Shown here: one piece after another, positions 27,156 through 40,791 of the stretch | Position numbering within the stretch: position 1 is the stretch's first letter | How the letters are laid out: the number at the start of each line of letters is the position of its first letter | NCBI GenBank assembly: GCA_028752905.1 | Contig: JAQNBH010000020.1 | Coordinates: 1,302,001 to 1,366,000 of the forward strand | Direction of reading: 5' to 3' | Origin: Cladorhizidae sp. MBARI D1340-BT2 | Lineage: Eukaryota; Porifera; Demospongiae; Poecilosclerida; Cladorhizidae | DNA: 64,000 nt | The notes under the pieces: model-generated | Databases searched by the model: none | Told to the model about the DNA's origin: nothing | What the model saw: the letters and a program-made list of their open reading frames with translations, nothing else | Program-made: the position numbers and the translations under genes

Positions 27156-30100
27156 GTATGTGCCAAAATTTTGAGTACTCTAAGTATTAGCAAGTTATGG
27201 TGATTTGAAGTGGTAAGGTTTGCGATCTTTCCTGGCGTTTTCCAGTTGCCAAAGCGGTGGCCTGCCAGTGAAAAACCACTACATTTATTGATAATCTGTT
27301 GACATGTTGCAGATAAGGGCCTTCTCTATCAGTTGACAAAATCTGGGACTTTGGTCTTGTTAATTAGGGCAGTTATAAATTGTACTCTTACTTGATGCTA
27401 AACATGTTAGCTTCGTAGATTATCCACACTTCACTGAATAGACTTGATGTATAGCTATTAAGATAGGACTCTCTAAGTGCTCTCTCTTGATACCAAACAT
27501 CCATATATTCTGCACACTTCACTGTAATGGACTTGCAAGATAGGTATCTCTCAGTGTTCTCTATCTTGAGCTAAACATGTTAGCTTCATAGATTCTCCAC
27601 ACTTCACTGAATAGACTTGATATATAGCTCTAAAGGTAGGCCTCTCTCTGTTCTCTCTCTTGATACCAAACATCCGTATATTCTGCATACATAGAATCAC
27701 AAGATAGGTTTCTCTGTGTTCTCTATCTTGATGCTAAACAGGTTAGCTTCATAGATTCTCCACACTTCACTGTATAAACTTGATATATAGCTATTAAGAT
27801 AGGTCTCTCCCTGTGCTCTCTGTTGATATCAAACATCCATAATATTCTGCATACTTCACTGTAATGGACTTGATATGATTCGAATGATAGGTTTCATTAT
27901 GTGTTCTCTATCTTGATATTTGCCCTAATTTGGTCTGTATGTTTCTCATTTTTCCCCCAAAAATCTTGTTATTTTGCCGTAAAGCTCATAACTTATCTAT
28001 ACTTTATCCAAAAAAGATAATTTTTTTATCACCGGATAGCCCTTCTAATTATCTGTCTTTTTTACGTGCCAAAATTTTGAGTACTCTAAGCATTAGCAAG
28101 TTATGGTGATTTGAAGTGGTAAGGTTTGCGATCTTTCCTGGCGTTTTCCAGTTGCCAAAGCGGTGGCCTGCCAGTGAAAAACCACTACATTTATTGATAA
28201 TCTGTTGACATGTTGCAGATAAGGGCCTTCTCTATCAGTTGACAAAATCTGGGACTTTGGTCTTGTTAATTAGGGCAGTTATAAATTGTACTCTTACTTG
28301 ATGCTAAACATGTTAGCTTCGTAGATTATCCACACTTCACTGAATAGACTTGATGTATAGCTATTAAGATAGGACTCTCTAAGTGCTCTCTCTTGATACC
28401 AAACATCCATATATTCTGCACACTTCACTGTAATGGACTTGCAAGATAGGTATCTCTCAGTGTTCTCTATCTTGAGCTAAACATGTTAGCTTCATAGATT
28501 CTCCACACTTCACTGAATAGACTTGATATATAGCTCTAAAGGTAGGCCTCTCTCTGTTCTCTCTCTTGATACCAAACATCCGTATATTCTGCATACATAG
28601 AATCACAAGATAGGTTTCTCTGTGTTCTCTATCTTGATGCTAAACAGGTTAGCTTCATAGATTCTCCACACTTCACTGTATAAACTTGATATATAGCTAT
28701 TAAGATAGGTCTCTCCCTGTGCTCTCTGTTGATATCAAACATCCATAATATTCTGCATACTTCACTGTAATGGACTTGATATGATTCGAATGATAGGTTT
28801 CATTATGTGTTCTCTATCTTGATATTTGCCCTAATTTGGTCTGTATGTTTCTCATTTTTCCCCCAAAAATCTTGTTATTTTGCCGTAAAGCTCATAACTT
28901 ATCTATACTTTATCCAAAAAAGATAATTTTTTTATCACCGGATAGCCCTTCTAATTATCTGTCTTTTTTACGTGCCAAAATTTTGAGTACTCTAAGCATT
29001 AGCAAGTTATGGTGATTTGAAGTGGTAAGGTTTGCGATCGTTCCTGGCGTTTTCCAGTTGCCAAAGCGGTGGCCTGCCAGTGAAAAACCACTACATTTAT
29101 TGATAATCTGTTGACATGTTGCAGATAAGGGCCTTCTCTATCAGTTGACAAAATCTGGGACTTTGGTCTTGTTAATTAGGGCAGTTATGAATTGTACTCT
29201 TACTTGATGCTAAACATGTTAGCTTCGTAGATTATCCACACTTCACTGAATAGACTTGATGTATAGCTATTAAGATAGGACTCTCTAAGTGCTCTCTCTT
29301 GATACCAAACATCCATATATTCTGCACACTTCACTGTAATGGACTTGCAAGATAGGTATCTCTCAGTGTTCTCTATCTTGAGCTAAACATGTTAGCTTCA
29401 TAGATTCTCCACACTTCACTGAATAGACTTGATATATAGCTCTAAAGGTAGGCCTCTCTCTGTTCTCTCTCTTGATACCAAACGTCCGTATATTCTGCAT
29501 ACATAGAATCACAAGATAGGTTTCTCTATGTGTTCTCTATCTTGATGCTAAACAGGTTAGCTTCATAGATTCTCCACACTTCACTGTATAAACTTGATAT
29601 ATAGCTATTAAGATAGGTCTCTCCCTGTGCTCTCTGTTGATATCAAACATCCATAATATTCTGCATACTTCACTGTAATGGACTTGATATGATTCGAATG
29701 ATAGGTTTCATTATGTGTTCTCTATCTTGATATTTGCCCTAATTTGGTCTATAATATGTTTCTCATTTTTCCCCCAAAAATCTTGCTTTTTTGCCGTAAA
29801 GCTCATAACTTTTCTACACTTTACCCACAAAAGATATTTTTATATCACCGAATAGCCCTTCTAATTATCTATCTTTTGTATGTGCCAAAATTTTGAGTAC
29901 TCTAAGTATTAGCAAGTTATGGTGATTTGAAGTGGTAAGGTTTGCGATCTTTCCTGGCGTTTTCCAGTTGCCAAAGCGGTGGCCTGCCAGTGAAAAACCA
30001 CTACATTTATTGATAATCTGTTGACATGTTGCAGATAAGGGCCTTCTCTATCAGTTGACAAAATCTGGGACTTTGGTCTTGTTAATTAGGGCAGTTATGA

Positions 30101-33100
30101 ATTGTACTCTTACTTGATGCTAAACATGTTAGCTTCGTAGATTATCCACACTTCACTGAATAGACTTGATGTATAGCTATTAAGATAGGACTCTCTAAGT
30201 GCTCTCTCTTGATACCAAACATCCATATATTCTGCACACTTCACTGTAATGGACTTGCAAGATAGGTATCTCTCAGTGTTCTCTATCTTGAGCTAAACAT
30301 GTTAGCTTCATAGATTCTCCACACTTCACTGAATAGACTTGATATATAGCTCTAAAGGTAGGCCTCTCTCTGTTCTCTCTCTTGATACCAAACATCCGTA
30401 TATTCTGCATACATAGAATCACAAGATAGGTTTCTCTGTGTTCTCTATCTTGATGCTAAACAGGTTAGCTTCATAGATTCTCCACACTTCACTGTATAAA
30501 CTTGATATATAGCTATTAAGATAGGTCTCTCCCTGTGCTCTCTGTTGATATCAAACATCCATAATATTCTGCATACTTCACTGTAATGGGCTTGATATGA
30601 TTCGAATGATAGGTTTCATTATGTGTTCTCTATCTTGATATTTGCCCTAATTTGGTCTGTATGTTTCTCATTTTTCCCCCAAAAATCTTGTTATTTTGCC
30701 GTAAAGCTCATAACTTATCTACACTTTATCCAAAAAAGATAATTTTTATATCACCGGATAGCCCTTCTAATTATCTGTCTTTTTTACGTGCCAAAATTTT
30801 GAGTACTCTAAGCATTAGCAAGTTATGGTGATTTGAAGTGGTAAGGTTTGCGATCGTTCCTGGCGTTTTCCAGTTGCCAAAGCGGTGGCCTGCCAGTGAA
30901 AAACCACTACATTTATTGATAATCTGTTGACATGTTGCAGATAAGGGCCTTCTCTATCAGTTGACAAAATCTGGGACTTTGGTCTTGTTAATTAGGGCAG
31001 TTATGAATTGTACTCTTACTTGATGCTAAACATGTTAGCTTCGTAGATTATCCACACTTCACTGAATAGACTTGATGTATAGCTATTAAGATAGGACTCT
31101 CTAAGTGCTCTCTCTTGATACCAAACATCCATATATTCTGCACACTTCACTGTAATGGACTTGCAAGATAGGTATCTCTCAGTGTTCTCTATCTTGAGCT
31201 AAACATGTTAGCTTCATAGATTCTCCACACTTCACTGAATAGACTTGATATATAGCTCTAAAGGTAGGCCTCTCTCTGTTCTCTCTCTTGATACCAAACA
31301 TCCGTATATTCTGCATACATAGAATCACAAGATAGGTTTCTCTATGTGTTCTCTATCTTGATGCTAAACAGGTTAGCTTCATAGATTCTCCACACTTCAC
31401 TGTATAAACTTGATATATAGCTATTAAGATAGGTCTCTCCCTGTGCTCTCTGTTGATATCAAACATCCATAATATTCTGCATACTTCACTGTAATGGACT
31501 TGATATGATTCGAATGATAGGTTTCATTATGTGTTCTCTATCTTGATATTTGCCCTAATTTGGTCTATATGTTTCTCATTTTTCCCCAAAAAATCTTGTT
31601 ATTTTGCCGTAAAGCTCATAACTTTTCTACACTTTACCCCAAAAAGATAATCTTTATATCACCGGATAGCCCTTCTAATTATATGTCTTTTATACGTGCC
31701 AAAATTTTGAGTACTCTAAGTATTAGCAAGTTATGGTGATTTGAAGTGGTAAGGTTTGCGATCTTTCCTGGCGTTTTCCAGTTGCCAAAGCGGTGGCCTG
31801 CCAGTGAAAAACCACTACATTTATTGATAATCTGTTGACATGTTGCAGATAAGGGCCTTCTCTATCAGTTGACAAAATCTGGGACTTTGGTCTTGTTAAT
31901 TAGGGCAGTTATGAATTGTACTCTTACTTGATGCTAAACATGTTAGCTTCGTAGATTATCCACACTTCACTGAATAGACTTGATGTATAGCTATTAAGAT
32001 AGGACTCTCTAAGTGCTCTCTCTTGATACCAAACATCCATATATTCTGCACACTTCACTGTAATGGACTTGCAAGATAGGTATCTCTCAGTGTTCTCTAT
32101 CTTGAGCTAAACATGTTAGCTTCATAGATTCTCCACACTTCACTGAATAGAGTTGATATATAGCTCTAAAGGTAGGCCTCTCTCTGTTCTCTCTCTTGAT
32201 ACCAAACATCCGTATATTCTGCATACATAGAATCACAAGATAGGTTTCTCTATGTGTTCTCTATCTTGATGCTAAACAGGTTAGCTTCATAGATTCTCCA
32301 CACTTCACTGTATAAACTTGATATATAGCTATTAAGATAGGTCTCTCCCTGTGCTCTCTGTTGATATCAAACATCCATAATATTCTGCATACTTCACTGT
32401 AATGGACTTGATATGATTCGAATGATAGGTTTCATTATGTGTTCTCTATCTTGATATTTGCCCTAATTTGGTCTATATGTTTCTCATTTTTCCCCAAAAA
32501 ATCTTGTTATTTTGCCGTAAAGCTCATAACTTTTCTACACTTTACCCCAAAAAGATAATCTTTATATCACCGGATAGCCCTTCTAATTATATGTCTTTTA
32601 TACGTGCCAAAATTTTGAGTACTCTAAGTATTAGCAAGTTATGGTGATTTGAAGTGGTAAGGTTTGCGATCTTTCCTGGCGTTTTCCAGTTGCCAAAGCG
32701 GTGGCCTGCCAGTGAAAAACCACTACATTTATTGATAATCTGTTGACATGTTGCAGATAAGGGCCTTCTCTATCAGTTGACAAAATCTGGGACTTTGGTC
32801 TTGTTAATTAGGGCAGTTATGAATTGTACTCTTACTTGATGCTAAACATGTTAGCTTCGTAGATTATCCACACTTCACTGAATAGACTTGATGTATAGCT
32901 ATTAAGATAGGACTCTCTAAGTGCTCTCTCTTGATACCAAACATCCATATATTCTGCACACTTCACTGTAATGGACTTGCAAGATAGGTATCTCTCAGTG
33001 TTCTCTATCTTGAGCTAAACATGTTAGCTTCATAGATTCTCCACACTTCACTGAATAGAGTTGATATATAGCTCTAAAGGTAGGCCTCTCTCTGTTCTCT

Positions 33101-34415
33101 CTCTTGATACCAAACATCCGTATATTCTGCATACATAGAATCACAAGATAGGTTTCTCTATGTGTTCTCTATCTTGATGCTAAACAGGTTAGCTTCATAG
33201 ATTCTCCACACTTCACTGTATAAACTTGATATATAGCTATTAAGATAGGTCTCTCCCTGTGCTCTCTGTTGATATCAAACATCCATAATATTCTGCATAC
33301 TTCACTGTAATGGACTTGATATGATTCGAATGATAGGTTTCATTATGTGTTCTCTATCTTGATATTTGCCCTAATTTGGTCTATAATATGTTTCTCATTT
33401 TTTCCCCAAAAATCTTGCTTTTTTGCCGTAAAGCTCATAACTTTTCTACGCTTTATCCAAAAAAGATAATTTTTATATCACCGAATAGCCCTTCTAATTA
33501 TCTGTCTTTGTACGTGCCAAAATTTTGTGTACTCTAAGTATTAGCAAGTTATGATGATTTGAAGTGGTAAGGTTTGCGATCTTTCCTGGCGTTTTCCAGT
33601 TGCCAAAGCGGTGGCCTGCCAGTGAAAAACCACTACATTTATTGATAATCTGTTGACATGTTGCAGATAAGGACCTTCTCTATCAGTTGACAAAATCTGG
33701 CACTTTGGTCTTGTTAATTAGGGCAGTTATGAATTGTAATCTTACTTGATGCTAAACATGTTAGCTTCGTAGATTATCCACACCACTGAATAGACTTGAT
33801 GTATAGCTATTAAGATAGGACTCTCTAAGTGCTCTCTCTTGATACCAAACATCCATATATTCTGCACACTTCACTGTAATGGACTTGCAAGATAGGTATC
33901 TCTCAGTGTTCTCTATCTTGAGCTAAACATGTTAGCTTCATAGATTCTCCACACTTCACTGAATAGAGTTGATATATAGCTCTAAAGGTAGGCCTCTCTC
34001 TGTTCTCTCTCTTGATACCAAACATCCGTATATTCTGCATACATAGAATCACAAGATAGGTTTCTCTATGTGTTATCTATCTTGATGCTAAACAGGTTAG
34101 CTTCATAGATTCTCCACACTTCACTGTATAAACTTGATATATAGCTATTAAGATAGGTCTCTCCCTGTGCTCTCTGTTGATATCAAACATCCATAATATT
34201 CTGCACACTTCACTGTAATGGACTTGATATGATTCGAATGATAGGTTTCATTATGTGTTCTCTATCTTGATATTTGCCCTAATTTGGTCTATATGTTTAT
34301 CATTTCCCCCCCAAAAATCTTGTTATTTTGCCGTAAAGCTCATAACTTTTCTACACTTTACCCCAAAAAGAAAATTTTTATATCACCGGATAGCCCTTCT
34401 AATTATCTGTCTTTT
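27156..34415 (+). repeat. Monomer run with local single-unit duplications
   Basis: Eight monomers lie here. Neighbours at 27156 and 28062 share AGTTATAAATTG (27371 and 28277, 906 bp apart), seen nowhere else noticed. The unit ends near 31682 and 32590 share TTATATGTCTTTTATACG at a 908-bp offset. Both pairs look like recent single-monomer duplications. From 33510 the unit changes to the subfamily with AAGGACCTTC, CTGGCACTTTGG and CACACCACTG. Confidence 0.75.
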
Positions 34416-37400
34416 GTACGTGCCAACATTTTGTGTACTCTAAGTATTAGCAAGTTATGGTGATTTGAAGTGGTAAGGTTTGCGATCTTTCCTAGCGTTT
34501 TCCAGTTGCCAAAGCGGTGGCCTGCCAGTGAAAAACCACTACATTTATTGATAATCTGTTGACATGTTGCAGATAAGGGCCTTCTCTATCAGTTGACAAA
34601 ATCTGGGACTTTGGTCTTGTTAATTAGGGCAGTTATGAATTGTAATCTTACTTGATGCTAAACATGTTAGCTTCGTAGATTATCCACACTTCACTGAATA
34701 GACTTGATGTATAGCTATTAAGATAGGACTCTCTAAGTGCTCTCTCTTGATACCAAACATCCATATTATATTCTGCACACTTCACTGTAATGGACTTGCA
34801 AGATAGGTATCTCTCAGTGTTCTCTATCTTGAGCTAAACATGTTAGCTTCATAGATTCTCCACACTTCACTGAATAGACTTGATATATAGCTCTAAAGGT
34901 AGGCCTCTCTCTGTTCTCTCTCTTGATACCATACGTCCGTATATTCTGCATACATAGAATCACAAGATAGGTTTCTCTATGTGTTCTCTATCTTGATGCT
35001 AAACAGGTTAGCTTCATAGATTCTCCACACTTCACTGTATAAACTTGATATATAGCTATTAAGATAGGTCTCTCCCTGTGCTCTCTGTTGATATCAAACA
35101 TCCATAATATTCTGCATACTTCACTGTAATGGACTTGATATGATTCGAATGATAGGTTTCATTATGTGTTCTCTATCTTGATATTTGCCCAAATTTGGTC
35201 TATAATATGTTTCTCATTTTTTCCCCAAAAATCTTGCTTTTTTGCCGTAAAGCTCATAACTTTTCTACACTTTATCCAAAAAAGATAATTTTTATATCAC
35301 CGAATAGCCCTTCTAATTATCTGTCTTTTGTACGTGCCAAAATTTTGTGTACTCTAAGTATTAGCAAGTTATGGTGATTTGAAGTGGTAAGGTTTGCGAT
35401 CTTTCCTAGCGTTTTCCAGTTGCCAAAGCGGTGGCCTGCCAGTGAAAAACCACTACATTTATTGATAATCTGTTGACATGTTGCAGATAAGGGCCTTCTC
35501 TATCAGTTGACAAAATCTGGGACTTTGGTCTTGTTAATTAGGGCAGTTATGAATTGTAATCTTACTTGATGCTAAACATGTTAGCTTCGTAGATTATCCA
35601 CACTTCACTGAATAGACTTGATGTATAGCTATTAAGATAGGACTCTCTAAGTGCTCTCTCTTGATACCAAACATCCATATTATATTCTGCACACTTCACT
35701 GTAATGGACTTGCAAGATAGGTATCTCTCAGTGTTCTCTATCTTGAGCTAAACATGTTAGCTTCATAGATTCTCCACACTTCACTGAATAGACTTGATAT
35801 ATAGCTCTAAAGGTAGGCCTCTCTCTGTTCTCTCTCTTGATACCATACGTCCGTATATTCTGCATACATAGAATCACAAGATAGGTTTCTCTATGTGTTC
35901 TCTATCTTGATGCTAAACAGGTTAGCTTCATAGATTCTCCACACTTCACTGTATAAACTTGATATATAGCTATTAAGATAGGTCTCTCCCTGTGCTCTCT
36001 GTTGATATCAAACATCCATAATATTCTGCATACTTCACTGTAATGGACTTGATATGATTCGAATGATAGGTTTCATTATGTGTTCTCTATCTTGATATTT
36101 GCCCTAATTTGGTCTATATGTTTCTCATTTTTCCCCAAAAAATCTTGTTATTTTGCCGTTAAGCTCATAACTTTTCTACACTTTACCCCAAAAAGATAAT
36201 TTTTATATCATCGGATAGCCCTTCTAATTATCTGTCTTTTGTACGTGCCAAAATATTGAGTACTCTAAGTATTAGCAAGTTATGGTGATTTGAAGTGGTA
36301 AGGTTTGCGATCTTTCCTGGCGTTTTCCAGTTGCCAAAGCGGTGGCCTGCCAGTGAAAAACCACTACATTTATTGATAATCTGTTGACATGTTGCAGATA
36401 AGGGCCTTCTCTATCAGTTGACAAAATCTGGGACTTTGGTCTTGTTAATTAGGACAGTTATGAATTGTACTCTTACTTGATGCTAAACATGTTAGCTTCG
36501 TAGATTATCCACACTTCACTGAATAGACTTGATGTATAGCTATTAAGATAGGACTCTCTAAGTGCTCTCTCTTGATACCAAACATCCATATATTCTGCAC
36601 ACTTCACTGTAATGGACTTGCAAGATAGGTATCTCTCAGTGTTCTCTATCTTGAGCTAAACATGTTAGCTTCATAGATTCTCCACACTTCACTGAATAGA
36701 GTTGATATATAGCTCTAAAGGTAGGCCTCTCTCTGTTCTCTCTCTTGATACCAAACATCCGTATATTCTGCATACATAGAATCACAAGATAGGTTTCTCT
36801 ATGTGTTCTCTATCTTGATGCTAAACAGGTTAGCTTCATAGATTCTCCACACTTCACTGTATAAACTTGATATATAGCTATTAAGATAGGTCTCTCCCTG
36901 TGCTCTCTGTTGATATCAAACATCCATAATATTCTGCACACTTCACTGTAATGGACTTGATATGATTCGAATGATAGGTTTCATTATGTGTTCTCTATCT
37001 TGATATTTGCCCAAATTTGGTCTATAATATGTTTCTCATTTTTCCCCCAAAAATCTTGCTTTTTTGCCGTAAAGCTCATAACTTTTCTACACTTTATCCA
37101 AAAAAGATAATTTTTATATCACCGAATAGCCCTTCTAATTATCTGTCTTTTGTACGTGCCAAAATTTTGTGTACTCTAAGTATTAGCAAGTTATGGTGAT
37201 TTGAAGTGGTAAGGTTTGCGATCTTTCCTGGTGTTTTCCAGTTGCCAAAGCGGTGGCCTGCCAGTGAAAAACCACTACATTTATTGATAATCTGTTGACA
37301 TGTTGCAGATAAGGACCTTCTCTATCAGTTGACAAAATCTGGCACTTTGGTCTTGTTAATTAGGGCAGTTATGAATTGTAATCTTACTTGATGCTAAACA

Positions 37401-40400
37401 TGTTAGCTTCGTAGATTATCCACACTTCACTGAATAGACTTGATGTATAGCTATTAAGATAGGACTCTCTAAGTGCTCTCTCTTGATACCAAACATCCAT
37501 ATTATATTCTGCACACTTCACTGTAATGGACTTGCAAGATAGGTATCTCTCAGTGTTCTCTATCTTGAGCTAAACATGTTAGCTTCATAGATTCTCCACA
37601 CTTCACTGAATAGACTTGATATATAGCTCTAAAGGTAGGCCTCTCTCTGTTCTCTCTCTTGATACCATACGTCCGTATATTCTGCATACATAGAATCACA
37701 AGATAGGTTTCTCTATGTGTTCTCTATCTTGATGCTAAACAGGTTAGCTTCATAGATTCTCCACACTTCACTGTATAAACTTGATATATAGCTATTAAGA
37801 TAGGTCTCTCCCTGTGCTCTCTGTTGATATCAAACATCCATAATATTCTGCATACTTCACTGTAATGGACTTGATATGATTCGAATGATAGGTTTCATTA
37901 TGTGTTCTCTATCTTGATATTTGCCCTAATTTGGTCTATATGTTTCTCATTTTTCCCCAAAAAATCTTGTTATTTTGCCGTTAAGCTCATAACTTTTCTA
38001 CACTTTACCCCAAAAAGATAATTTTTATATCATCGGATAGCCCTTCTAATTATCTGTCTTTTGTACGTGCCAAAATATTGAGTACTCTAAGTATTAGCAA
38101 GTTATGGTGATTTGAAGTGGTAAGGTTTGCGATCTTTCCTGGCGTTTTCCAGTTGCCAAAGCGGTGGCCTGCCAGTGAAAAACCACTACATTTATTGATA
38201 ATCTGTTGACATGTTGCAGATAAGGGCCTTCTCTATCAGTTGACAAAATCTGGGACTTTGGTCTTGTTAATTAGGACAGTTATGAATTGTACTCTTACTT
38301 GATGCTAAACATGTTAGCTTCGTAGATTATCCACACTTCACTGAATAGACTTGATGTATAGCTATTAAGATAGGACTCTCTAAGTGCTCTCTCTTGATAC
38401 CAAACATCCATATATTCTGCACACTTCACTGTAATGGACTTGCAAGATAGGTATCTCTCAGTGTTCTCTATCTTGAGCTAAACATGTTAGCTTCATAGAT
38501 TCTCCACACTTCACTGAATAGAGTTGATATATAGCTCTAAAGGTAGGCCTCTCTCTGTTCTCTCTCTTGATACCAAACATCCGTATATTCTGCATACATA
38601 GAATCACAAGATAGGTTTCTCTATGTGTTCTCTATCTTGATGCTAAACAGGTTAGCTTCATAGATTCTCCACACTTCACTGTATAAACTTGATATATAGC
38701 TATTAAGATAGGTCTCTCCCTGTGCTCTCTGTTGATATCAAACATCCATAATATTCTGCACACTTCACTGTAATGGACTTGATATGATTCGAATGATAGG
38801 TTTCATTATGTGTTCTCTATCTTGATATTTGCCCAAATTTGGTCTATAATATGTTTCTCATTTTTCCCCCAAAAATCTTGCTTTTTTGCCGTAAAGCTCA
38901 TAACTTTTCTACACTTTATCCAAAAAAGATAATTTTTATATCACCGAATAGCCCTTCTAATTATCTGTCTTTTGTACGTGCCAAAATTTTGTGTACTCTA
39001 AGTATTAGCAAGTTATGGTGATTTGAAGTGGTAAGGTTTGCGATCTTTCCTGGTGTTTTCCAGTTGCCAAAGCGGTGGCCTGCCAGTGAAAAACCACTAC
39101 ATTTATTGATAATCTGTTGACATGTTGCAGATAAGGACCTTCTCTATCAGTTGACAAAATCTGGCACTTTGGTCTTGTTAATTAGGGCAGTTATGAATTG
39201 TAATCTTACTTGATGCTAAACATGTTAGCTTCGTAGATTATCCACACCACTGAATAGACTTGATGTATAGCTATTAAGATAGGACTCTCTAAGTGCTCTC
39301 TCTTGATACCAAACATCCATATATTCTGCACACTTCACTGTAATGGACTTGCAAGATAGGTATCTCTCAGTGTTCTCTATCTTGAGCTAAACATGTTAGC
39401 TTCATAGATTCTCCACACTTCACTGAATAGAGTTGATATATAGCTCTAAAGGTAGGCCTCTCTCCGTTCTCTCTCTTGATACCAAACATCCGTATATTCT
39501 GCATACATAGAATCACAAGATAGGTTTCTCTATGTGTTCTCTATCTTGATGCTAAACAGGTTAGCTTCATAGATTCTCCACACTTCACTGTATAAACTTG
39601 ATATATAGCTATTAAGATAGGTCTCTCCCTGTGCTCTCTGTTGATATCAAACATCCATAATATTCTGCACACTTCACTGTAATGGACTTGATATGATTCG
39701 AATGATAGGTTTCATTATGTGTTCTCTATCTTGATATTTGCCCTAATTTGGTCTATAATATGTTTCTCATTTTTCCCCCAAAAATCTTGCTTTTTTGCCG
39801 TAAAGCTCATAACTTTTCTATACTTTATCTAAAAAAGATAATTTTTATATCACCGAATAGCCCTTCTAATTATCTGTCTTTTGTACGTGCCAAAATTTTG
39901 TGTACTCTAAGTATTAGCAAGTTATGGTGATTTGAAGTGGTAAGGTTTGCGATCTTTCCTGGTGTTTTCCAGTTGCCAAAGCGGTGGCCTGCCAGTGAAA
40001 AACCACTACATTTATTGATAATCTGTTGACATGTTGCAGATAAGGACCTTCTCTATCAGTTGACAAAATCTGGCACTTTGGTCTTGTTAATTAGGGCAGT
40101 TATGAATTGTAATCTTACTTGATGCTAAATATGTTAGCTTCGTAGATTATCCACACCACTGAATAGACTTGATGTATAGCTATTAAGATAGGACTCTCTA
40201 AGTGCTCTCTCTTGATACCAAACATCCATATATTCTGCACACTTCACTGTAATGGACTTGCAAGATAGGTATCTCTCAGTGTTCTCTATCTTGAGCTAAA
40301 CATGTTAGCTTCATAGATTCTCCACACTTCACTGAATAGAGTTGATATATAGCTCTAAAGGTAGGCCTCTCTCCGTTCTCTCTCTTGATACCAAACATCC

Positions 40401-40791
40401 GTATATTCTGCATACATAGAATCACAAGATAGGTTTCTCTATGTGTTCTCTATCTTGATGCTAAACAGGTTAGCTTCATAGATTCTCCACACTTCACTGT
40501 ATAAACTTGATATATAGCTATTAAGATAGGTCTCTCCCTGTGCTCTCTGTTGATATCAAACATCCATAATATTCTGCACACTTCACTGTAATGGACTTGA
40601 TATGATTCGAATGATAGGTTTCATTATGTGTTCTCTATCTTGATATTTGCCCTAATTTGGTCTATAATATGTTTCTCATTTTTCCCCCAAAAATCTTGCT
40701 TTTTTGCCGTAAAGCTCATAACTTTTCTACACTTTATCTAAAAAAGATAATTTTTATATCACCGAATAGCCCTTCTAATTATCTGTCTTTT
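34416..40791 (+). repeat. 1822-bp dimer region with a 3-bp insertion variant
   Basis: Monomers at 34416, 35330 and 37152 carry CCATATTATATTCTG, three bases longer than CCATATATTCTG, and a private CCATACGTCCG. An 1822-bp offset links several rare changes: TTAGGACAGTTATG at about 36451 and 38273, and CCGTTAAGCTC at about 36157 and 37979. The repeated dimer spans roughly 35530 to 39240. The heads of 35330 and 37152 belong to different subfamilies, so the dimer copies have been patched. Monomers 38974 and 39883 (909 bp each) share TCTCTCCGTTCTC. Confidence 0.78.

Noticed and set aside
35195..35377. Recurring 60-codon open frame in the right half of the array
   Set aside because: It is the same tail read in another frame, and it opens at a TTG rather than an ATG. 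No domain, ribosome-binding context or codon constraint is visible.
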